The position numbers and the translations under genes were made by a program. From Aequorivita sp. (GTDB lineage: Bacteria > Bacteroidota > Bacteroidia > Flavobacteriales > Flavobacteriaceae): a stretch of DNA of 12,191 nt. Positions 7,001-12,191 of this stretch are shown here, piece by piece. Under the pieces are notes generated by a model. The model was not told where the DNA came from, did no database searches, and was given only the letters and a program-made list of their open reading frames with translations. The stretch is from NCBI GenBank assembly GCA_020435865.1, contig JAGQYZ010000059.1, forward strand, positions 1-12,191, given 5' to 3'. Positions within the stretch are counted from its first letter, which is position 1, and each line of letters opens with the position of its first letter.

Positions 7001-8508
7001 TAAAGATTCCTTATTTAAATACTGATTTTGATATTGAGAATAATGCCCAAGTCATAGTGACAAAAAATAAATTTGAAATTGGGCGTACAAACATTAAGGA
7101 CACAAAATATGAAACTGCGGGTGTGTTATATGGAAATGCTACACACAACAATTTCGGCAACTGGGAAATGAACCTACATATAGAAGCGCCTGAAAGATTG
7201 TTGGTTCTGGATAAACCACCTGAGGAAGATGCATTATATTACGGAACGGCATTTATAAGTGGGAGGGCAGATATTGAAGGGCCTATAGATGAGTTGGTTA
7301 TTAACGTTGATGCAACTACTGAAAAAGGCACTACATTTAAAATTCCAATCAGCGATACGCAATCTATCAGTGATGATTCCTTTGTGCATTTCCTTTCCCC
7401 AAAGGAAAAAGAAGCGCGTATCAATGGAGAAACTATTGTTAATGAGGAATCGAAGGGATTATCTCTTAATTTTGATTTGGACATCAATAAAAACGCTGAA
7501 GTGGAAGTTGTTGTGGATCAGCAAAATAACTCTACATTGAAAGGACGTGGGGCTGGGATTCTTCTTATTGAAATAAACACCAATGGAAAGTTTCAGATGT
7601 ATGGTGATTTTCAAGTATATGAAGGTCAATACGATTTTCGCTATGGAGGCATTATCCAGCGGAATATAGGAGTAGTTCCGGGTGGAAACATAACTTGGGA
7701 CGGCGCTCCCGAAAAAGCAAACCTAGACCTAAGCGCTATCTATAAAACAGAAGCCAACCCATCGGTATTGTTGGATAATCCTTCTGCAAACAGAAAAATT
7801 CCCGTTAATGTTCTTGTAGGTTTAAATGGTGAACTTGCCCAACCATCATTAAAGTTTGATATTGATTTCCCGAATGTAAGTTCAACACTAAAGAGCGAGT
7901 TGGACTATAAACTTCAAACAGAAGATCAAGTGCAAAACCAGGCAATATTTCTATTGGCAACAGGTAATTTTGTAAACAATACGTATGGTGGTTCCAATGC
8001 GCTTGCGGGTACAGTGGCTGACCGAGTTTCAAGTTTGGTGAATGATCTTTTTGCTGATCAAGATGGAAAATTTAATGTTGGTGTTGGTTATACTGTTGGA
8101 GATAACACCCCCGATCAAGTATCCTCAGATTATGTAGACCTTACAATTTCCACAAAAATATCAAAACGAATCCTTATCAACGGAAAAGTAGGAGTTCCTG
8201 TAGGTGGTGCCAACGCAAATTCCGTAGCGGGCGATATTGAAGTGCAATGGCTTATCAATGATGATGGAAGCTTGCGTATGACATTTTTTAACCGACAAGC
8301 AGAACTACAATTTATAGGTGAAGACCAAATATTTGAACAAGGAGCGGGAATTTCATATTCAGTAGATTTCAACACTTTTCAGGAGCTGATGCGAAAATTA
8401 TTCAATAAGAAACCTGAAGTAGAAACAGAACTGCCAATAATTCCAGAAGATAGCAGTCCAGTAGATTTTAATTCAAAGGCAACAAAGACAGAAGAAGAAG
8501 GGGAGTAA
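4072..8508 (+). CDS. tamB: TamB-like translocation/assembly module protein (DUF490 C-terminal domain)
   Basis: This very long envelope protein (about 1478 residues from ATC 4072) has an N-terminal basic patch and single membrane anchor (about residues 11-29), then SIPSVQTWVAKK and a long beta-rich repeat region. Its TamB/DUF490 C-terminal domain runs from about residue 1150. The marker segments are GKFQMYGDFQVYEGQYDF, GGNITWDGAPEKANLDL and DKLF-like barrel-end motifs. TamB-type proteins span the periplasm from the inner membrane and act with an Omp85 partner (TamA/TamL, not here) in outer-membrane protein assembly or lipid transport. The start is uncertain. The frame opens after TAA 4063-4065 and has no ATG. 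TTG 4120 is the first conventional start but cuts the membrane segment and drops the basic patch. ATC 4072 gives the expected MKKLRK start; a lost ATG at 4066 or 4072 is also possible. Confidence 0.92.
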   Translation: MKKLRKIIVRTFVIIVLLLVLIVIIFSIPSVQTWVAKKVTTNLNETYGTDINIKRLGLNWKGEVDIREVYIADHHQDTLIYSKEVQTDIISIQNLIKGDLGFGKIVLDHAKLYVKTYKNEETDNLSIFANKFDTGKPSTSPFSLFGDNIELTNSRVKIIDENLEHPEIFFLDNLNIIANNLNINGPEVKVNVENLSLVAARGFVIEDLQTDFSYTTTNITLKNLNLKTTESQIKGDVDLDYSKNGMTDFVNNVVITADLKDSKIATNDLNSFYNEFGSDQLILLDTELNGTLNNFTANNLKLKTGDTNIQGDYAFENILDSEKEYSITATKHTISTNYFDLRRFMPHVLGDVVPVELKELGGFNLIGNTSIIGNQLTTKSNLQSGIGQAKVDLKMGNIDNIDKAYYKGNVVLNDFNLGKIANTTSLGKMTANLDFDGSGFNKNTVNTEISGKVSAFTFEGYNYKNIVVSGNLKNPLFNGELSIDDPNLKLQFKGLIDASAKTNHLDFEADVEFAELNQLNLIKRDSISVFAGKVVVDMDGKTINDVQGTINFSQTFYQNERDNFYFDDFTVTSSFEGPKRTIEINSPDIINGQISGEFLIADIPNLFQNGIASIYANYIPQEVTTNQYLDYEFVVYNKIVDVFVPQLKLGDNTRVKGSVSSDESKFKLDFRSPEIIVLDNYISKLNIQVDNDNPLYNTYISADSVYTGFYNLKDVNVINKTLNDTMYVRSEFRGGEKKEDLFNLSLYHTINPAGKSVIGVKKSDITYKGNVWYLNENNNRLNKVVFDDNFKEIRIDSLVLNHNNELIQMAGVMRDSTYKDLKVRFKDVNIGNITPDIDSLRLQGNMNGKFDFLQKNGAYFPNSAVTIDDVIINEIPFGDLDLKIDGNENLTKYNINTSLTNNNVKSINAVGEIDVSSKNPQIQLNVDLNEFNMQAFSPFGGDVITNIRGLITGNAKVSGNYKSPDILGRFTLENSGLKIPYLNTDFDIENNAQVIVTKNKFEIGRTNIKDTKYETAGVLYGNATHNNFGNWEMNLHIEAPERLLVLDKPPEEDALYYGTAFISGRADIEGPIDELVINVDATTEKGTTFKIPISDTQSISDDSFVHFLSPKEKEARINGETIVNEESKGLSLNFDLDINKNAEVEVVVDQQNNSTLKGRGAGILLIEINTNGKFQMYGDFQVYEGQYDFRYGGIIQRNIGVVPGGNITWDGAPEKANLDLSAIYKTEANPSVLLDNPSANRKIPVNVLVGLNGELAQPSLKFDIDFPNVSSTLKSELDYKLQTEDQVQNQAIFLLATGNFVNNTYGGSNALAGTVADRVSSLVNDLFADQDGKFNVGVGYTVGDNTPDQVSSDYVDLTISTKISKRILINGKVGVPVGGANANSVAGDIEVQWLINDDGSLRMTFFNRQAELQFIGEDQIFEQGAGISYSVDFNTFQELMRKLFNKKPEVETELPIIPEDSSPVDFNSKATKTEEEGE

Positions 8509-8512
8509 ACCC

Positions 8513-9640
8513 TTAAAATCCAATATTAAAATCTAGCCTTATGCGGTTTCCGTTTTCCTTTGTAATTCCATACGGTATTAGTTGCTCAACAGTAAAGAAT
8601 CGCATGCGTAAATCCATATTTTCGGCAAGAGAATATCCAGCCATTATTTCCAAACCCTTAAAGTTTGTAAGCCTTCCGTCTGGAGAGCCTGCTCCAGAGT
8701 AATCCCAGCGAACCCAATCGTTTTGTGCCAAATAATCTACGGCGGCGAAGCGCTCCATATAGCTATAGGTCAGCTGAACTTTCCAGTCGCCTTTTTTGCT
8801 TAATTTTCCAATGCTGGCATTAGCAACGTAACCAGTTTTTTGACTTTGTAATTGTTTCGGAATGGAATCATTACCATTGTAATCTTGCACGTTTTGATAA
8901 TAATCAAAACCAACACCTATTTTTGGACTTTTAAAGATATCCACTTTTGTTCCAATATGGACTATGGAGTAATCAATATTAAAAGTATCGCCACCATCTG
9001 GGATGTTCGGCATATTTTTGAAATAATAAAAAGCGGGGAAAAACTTTATTCGGTTTTGCCAGTGCGTAGAGACAAGCTGAATTCCTTCAAAATAGCTGTC
9101 TTTGCTCAAGGAAGCGCCGCTAGTTGCAAAAATGAAATGGCCTGTATTTACTTTCAAAGATTGAAGAAAAGCGTTTTCAAAATTGAATTTCCCCGAAAGG
9201 GAAACTCCTTCAGGAGAAACATTGTCGCTCCAAAAAAGTTCGTTCTGTTTTTCAAAAGGAAATGAATTTTTACCAATCCAAGCGCTCAGCCAATTGTAGT
9301 TGAAACTTGCATATATTTTATCTAAAGCAATAGGTACGCTACTAAACTGATCGCCCAAAGTAAGTTGGGGATCTTGTTGTTTATTGGGCTGCCCAGTACG
9401 GATACGCATTCCGAAGGACACCCAATCTTTGAAATCATAGGTTGCGCCAAGTCTTGCCCGGTACCGCAAACGGGTGCGGTCGTCACGATTGGTTCCGTCT
9501 GATTTTTGGGAATCCCAGTCTTGTTCAACCCGAAACCTAAAATCTGCAGAAAATTTGAGTTTTTTTTGGATGCTGTCGTTTTGGGCAATTAAATAGAAAG
9601 GAAATAATAGAAAAAGTAGGAGGTAAGTAGTTTTTTTCAA
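8513..9640 (-). CDS. Putative outer-membrane porin (Porin_5-like)
   Basis: The 375-residue product has a signal peptide (MKKTTYLLLFLLFPFYLIAQ, cleavage near residue 19) and a body of alternating amphipathic beta strands ending in an aromatic residue (FNIGF), as in outer-membrane barrels. Segments matching the putative-porin family are DRTRLRYRARLG, the MRIRTGQ strand, LTLGDQF, ALDKIYASF, WIGKNSFPF and NVSPEGVSL. It probably forms a channel for small solutes; the substrate cannot be read from sequence. The start is TTG at 9640: the frame is open back to a TAG with no ATG, and TTG gives a perfect signal peptide with Lys-Lys at positions 2-3. It converges on tamB with only 4 bases between the stops. 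Confidence 0.82.
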   Translation of the reverse strand: MKKTTYLLLFLLFPFYLIAQNDSIQKKLKFSADFRFRVEQDWDSQKSDGTNRDDRTRLRYRARLGATYDFKDWVSFGMRIRTGQPNKQQDPQLTLGDQFSSVPIALDKIYASFNYNWLSAWIGKNSFPFEKQNELFWSDNVSPEGVSLSGKFNFENAFLQSLKVNTGHFIFATSGASLSKDSYFEGIQLVSTHWQNRIKFFPAFYYFKNMPNIPDGGDTFNIDYSIVHIGTKVDIFKSPKIGVGFDYYQNVQDYNGNDSIPKQLQSQKTGYVANASIGKLSKKGDWKVQLTYSYMERFAAVDYLAQNDWVRWDYSGAGSPDGRLTNFKGLEIMAGYSLAENMDLRMRFFTVEQLIPYGITKENGNRIRLDFNIGF

Positions 9641-9853
9641 AATGTAACGTATTTGTTGGTTGGTATTCTTTAATCTTTTCTAAAAAATCAATCATTCCGA
9701 AGGTAGTAAATTAGTGAATTTGTTTTAAAAATAAATCTACCATAGCCTTATTTTATTTTAAAGGGTAGATTAAAAAGCGAATAAAAATGTATCTTAGTGC
9801 TTCATAATTAAATAATTACTTCAACTATAAATAATTAATAAACCTAACCAGTT
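9641..9853. other. Divergent AT-rich intergenic region between the porin and lemA
   Basis: These 213 bp must hold the promoters for both the porin and lemA. I see an 8-bp inverted repeat, AATCTACC (9734-9741) and GGTAGATT (9764-9771), separated by 22 bases. There is also a 10-bp direct repeat TAAATAATTA at 9809-9818 and 9828-9837, offset by 19 bp. Only partial -7 matches are visible (for example TATCTTAG at 9790-9797), so I do not assign promoters. No RNA gene is recognised. Confidence 0.5.
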
Positions 9854-10414
9854 ATGAGTGTAATACTTCTTCTTATTGGCGTTCTTGTTGTGATTGCCTT
9901 TTTACTTGTTATTGTCTTTAACCGTTTTGTGAAAAACAGGAACATAGTAAAAGATGCTTGGAGCAATATAGATGTGGCCCTGAAACGGCGTTATGATTTA
10001 ATTCCGAACCTGGTGGAAACTGTAAAGGGATATGCTGCCCACGAAAAAACAACTTTAGAAAGTGTTATAAATGCCCGAAACGCTGCAATGGCAGTGCCTT
10101 CGGATGATATAAACGCAAAGATAAAGGCCGAAAACCAGTTGCAACAAACCTTGCGAAGTATTTTTGCTTTGGGGGAAGCGTATCCAGATTTAAAAGCGAA
10201 TGCTGGTTTTTTGGACCTGCAACAAAAATTGAATGAAATTGAAGAAAACTTAGAGCGCAGCCGCCGTTATTATAACGGAACAGTTCGTGAAAACAACACC
10301 TACGGTGAAAGCTTTCCGGGCGTTTTGTTTGCGGGAATGTTCAGCTATCAGCATTTTGATTATTTTGAAACTGAAGAGGCCAGCCGCGAAAATGTGAAAG
10401 TGAGTTTTAATTAA
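9854..10414 (+). CDS. lemA: LemA family protein
   Basis: The 186-residue product has an N-terminal membrane anchor (about residues 3-22) and then the LemA signature: NIVKDAWSNIDVALKRRYDLIPNLVETVKGYA in residues 30-61. A helical coiled region follows (AENQLQQTLRSIFALGEAYPDLKAN), then FLDLQQKLNEIEENLERSRRYYNGTVRENN. The bulk is a helical bundle facing away from the short N-terminal end. The C-terminal part, GESFPGVLFAGMFSY, is in line with the family. LemA proteins are widespread, of poorly known function, and often sit beside DUF2207 or TPM-domain membrane proteins, as here. The ATG at 9854 is clear; a usual Shine-Dalgarno is absent. Confidence 0.93.
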   Translation: MSVILLLIGVLVVIAFLLVIVFNRFVKNRNIVKDAWSNIDVALKRRYDLIPNLVETVKGYAAHEKTTLESVINARNAAMAVPSDDINAKIKAENQLQQTLRSIFALGEAYPDLKANAGFLDLQQKLNEIEENLERSRRYYNGTVRENNTYGESFPGVLFAGMFSYQHFDYFETEEASRENVKVSFN

Positions 10415-10425
10415 AAGCCTTTATA

Positions 10426-10470
10426 ATGAAATGCCCTTTGACAAATTACAAACTAGCCGAAGATGAATAA
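10426..10470 (+). other. Possible 14-codon leader ORF between lemA and the DUF2207 gene
   Basis: ATG at 10426 to TAA at 10470 encodes MKCPLTNYKLAEDE, beginning 11 bases after the lemA stop, close enough for re-initiation. There is no ribosome binding site. It contains the 5' arms of two stems whose 3' arms lie just downstream. A chance ORF of this length is quite possible. Confidence 0.2.
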
Positions 10471-10488
10471 TTTGGGCATTCCATCTTC
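10430..10488 (+). promoter_or_regulatory. Two interlocking 7-bp stems between lemA and the DUF2207 gene
   Basis: AATGCCC (10430-10436) is complementary to GGGCATT (10474-10480), and GAAGATG (10459-10465) to CATCTTC (10482-10488). The order A-B-A'-B' means the stems either form a pseudoknot or exclude one another. No U tract follows, so this is not a standard intrinsic terminator. It could be an RNA control element for the downstream gene. Confidence 0.3.
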
Positions 10489-10512
10489 AGCTTTATCAAA
10501 TATTTTTTACAG

Positions 10513-12191
10513 ATGAAAAAGCTGTTCCTTCTTCTTTTTGGATTTCTGTTTTTTCTGAAAAGCGCTGCACAGGATTTCACAGTCAATAAAGCCCAAATTG
10601 ATATTTATATCCATGCGGAAGGCTATTTTGATGTGGTTGAAAATTACGACCTTACTTTTACTGTCCAAAAACACGGAATATATAGAGATATCCGCACAGA
10701 ATATGATTTGCTTACTGCTGAAGGCAAACAAGAAAAACGCAAAATAAAAATTCGAAACGTTGATGTGCCTGACCACAAATTTCAAGCAGATCCTGATTTT
10801 GTTCAAAAATTATCAAGCAATCTTCAAATTAAAATTGGCGATAAGGACGTAACAGTTATTGGTCCGCAACATTATGAAATCAAATACAGAGTTTATAACG
10901 CCTTTCTTTTTGAAAAGGAACATATACGTTTTTATTGGAATGTAAAACCAGATGGTTGGTATGCAGCATTTCAACAGATTGATTTTTCGGTACATCTTCC
11001 AAAAAATGTGAATGCTGGTTTGGATGATTTTTTTGTGTATTCTGGCTTCATAGGCGATACAAAAATTAGTGAGGATTTTGATGTAAATTACAACCAAGGG
11101 GTTTATACAGCACAAAGCCGCGAAAACTTTCTATCAGGCCCTGGGCAGAGCGTAACGGTTTTATTAAACCTTCCTTTGGGTTCTGTAAAAGAACTGAAAC
11201 CATGGTGGCCCTTTTGGACCGATTACGGTTGGACCCTGATTCTTGGTCTTATGCTGTTCATTTTTTATTGGGTATGGAACAAATACGGCAAGGATGATAG
11301 GGTAGTGGCAACCACTAGTTATTTTCCCCCGAGCGGTGTAGATCCTGCGATGGCAGGGTTTTTAATAGATGATAGCGCAGATACTCCAGACCTTATTTCC
11401 TTGATACCGTATTGGGGCTCGCGCGGTATCATCAAAATGGAACAGATTCCCAAAAAAGGTTGGTTTGGGAAAGATGATACAAAACTTACCAGATTGCGCC
11501 CGTTGCCAGTTGATGCGCCCAAATATGAAGAAACTATCTACAGGGGGCTCTTTGGAATTGGTTCTGGCACTAGTGAAAAAGAAATCTTGGTTAGTAGTTT
11601 GAAAAATACTTTTTATACTACCATGAGTACCGCTAAAACTATTTTGAAGGACAAGGCACAGATTTATTATGATGCACAGGCTAAAAAAATGCAAACCAGA
11701 ACCATTGTTGGAGTTTTGCTTCTTGGAATATTACTGTTTTTTGTGTTTTTGTTCTTTTGGGGTCTTTGGGCAGCCCTCGCAGTAGTTCCCATTGGAATTT
11801 TCCTATTGTTTATGACGGTCTATATGGTGAAGAAAAATGCAAAGGGCAATGATGTTTTCTCAGAATTGAAAGGTTTTAAAAACTTTATAAAAATTGCAGA
11901 GGAAAACAAATTGAAAATGCTTTTGAAGGACAGTCCTTCCTATTTTGAAACCACAATGGGTTATGCACTCGCTTTTGGCCTTTTTGATCAATGGGCTAAA
12001 AAGTTTGAAGCACTTAATTTACAACCACCCAGTTGGTACACATCATCTGCGGGGGCTTTTACGATGCATAATTTTTCCAACTCCTTTTCAGAATCCATTT
12101 CATCGGCCCAGTCCACAATGGTCAGTTCACCTTCCAGTAGCGGGTCTTCAGGAGGTGGTGGTTCTTCGGGAGGTGGTTTTGGAGGCGGTGG
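10513..12191 (+). CDS. DUF2207 domain-containing membrane protein, C-terminus cut by the window edge
   Basis: The frame is open from ATG 10513 to the end of the window (559 codons). The N terminus is a signal peptide (MKKLFLLLFGFLFFLKSAAQ). An extracytoplasmic DUF2207 domain of about 200 residues follows, including ENYDLTFTVQKHGIYRDIRTEY, the YRVYNAF segment, and FYWNVKPDGW. One membrane segment lies at about residues 237-256, then a cytoplasmic stretch (YFPPSGVDPAMAGFLIDD, LIPYWGSRGIIKME), then a double membrane segment at about 396-440. The part DSPSYFETTMGYALAFGLFDQWAKKFE is highly typical of the family. From about residue 538 it becomes a Ser/Gly tail, as in many DUF2207 proteins, so probably little is missing. 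It follows lemA by 98 bp and likely shares its transcript. Function is unknown; the LemA pairing suggests a joint envelope role. Confidence 0.9.
   Translation, partial: MKKLFLLLFGFLFFLKSAAQDFTVNKAQIDIYIHAEGYFDVVENYDLTFTVQKHGIYRDIRTEYDLLTAEGKQEKRKIKIRNVDVPDHKFQADPDFVQKLSSNLQIKIGDKDVTVIGPQHYEIKYRVYNAFLFEKEHIRFYWNVKPDGWYAAFQQIDFSVHLPKNVNAGLDDFFVYSGFIGDTKISEDFDVNYNQGVYTAQSRENFLSGPGQSVTVLLNLPLGSVKELKPWWPFWTDYGWTLILGLMLFIFYWVWNKYGKDDRVVATTSYFPPSGVDPAMAGFLIDDSADTPDLISLIPYWGSRGIIKMEQIPKKGWFGKDDTKLTRLRPLPVDAPKYEETIYRGLFGIGSGTSEKEILVSSLKNTFYTTMSTAKTILKDKAQIYYDAQAKKMQTRTIVGVLLLGILLFFVFLFFWGLWAALAVVPIGIFLLFMTVYMVKKNAKGNDVFSELKGFKNFIKIAEENKLKMLLKDSPSYFETTMGYALAFGLFDQWAKKFEALNLQPPSWYTSSAGAFTMHNFSNSFSESISSAQSTMVSSPSSSGSSGGGGSSGGGFGGG

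Noticed and set aside
47..9772. The similar strings TTTTAAAGTAGATTA (47-61) and TTTTAAAGGGTAGATTA (near 9756-9772) as a dispersed repeat.
   Set aside because: Short, AT-rich and imperfect, so most likely chance.
10507..11694. Minus-strand open frames over the DUF2207 gene.
   Set aside because: The plus-strand frame is uninterrupted from 10513 to the window edge and encodes a recognisable family.

Overview
The window reads as a chromosomal segment of a Bacteroidota bacterium, most likely a member of Flavobacteriaceae. The reasons are the AT-rich composition, the near absence of Shine-Dalgarno sequences, sites resembling the Bacteroidota promoter (TTTG / TAnnTTTG), and the protein types: a DUF4159 protein, a very long flavobacterial TamB-like protein divergent from tsaD, a Porin_5-type porin, and a LemA/DUF2207 pair. 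Nothing here looks like a mobile element, phage, CRISPR array or defence island. It is mainly a housekeeping and cell-envelope region.

Layout. (1) 59-1041, minus strand: a secreted DUF4159 protein followed 3 bases later by a small zinc-ribbon/membrane protein whose frame is broken about halfway. The break sits exactly on a canonical -1 slippery heptamer followed by a small hairpin. (2) 1152-1922, plus strand: a DUF1223 thioredoxin-like protein with a CxxC motif, divergent from DUF4159. (3) 4022-1952, minus strand: a tight three-gene run of tsaD (tRNA t6A37), a TfoX N-domain protein, and rsmE (16S rRNA m3U1498). (4) 4072-8508, plus strand: the TamB-like envelope protein, divergent from tsaD across about 50 bp. 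(5) 9640-8513, minus strand: an outer-membrane porin that meets tamB tail to tail with 4 bases between stop codons. (6) 9641-9853: a 213-bp AT-rich divergent intergenic region with a short inverted repeat and a direct repeat. (7) 9854-12191, plus strand: lemA, then a 98-bp gap holding a possible 14-codon leader ORF and two interlocking stems, then a DUF2207 membrane protein cut by the window edge at its Gly-rich tail.

Functional themes are translation quality (tsaD, rsmE) and envelope biogenesis and transport (tamB, porin, LemA/DUF2207). I do not see a clear new multi-gene system. The observations most worth checking are the frameshift junction in the zinc-ribbon gene, the lack of ATG starts for tsaD, tamB and the porin, and the small ORF with overlapping stems between lemA and the DUF2207 gene.
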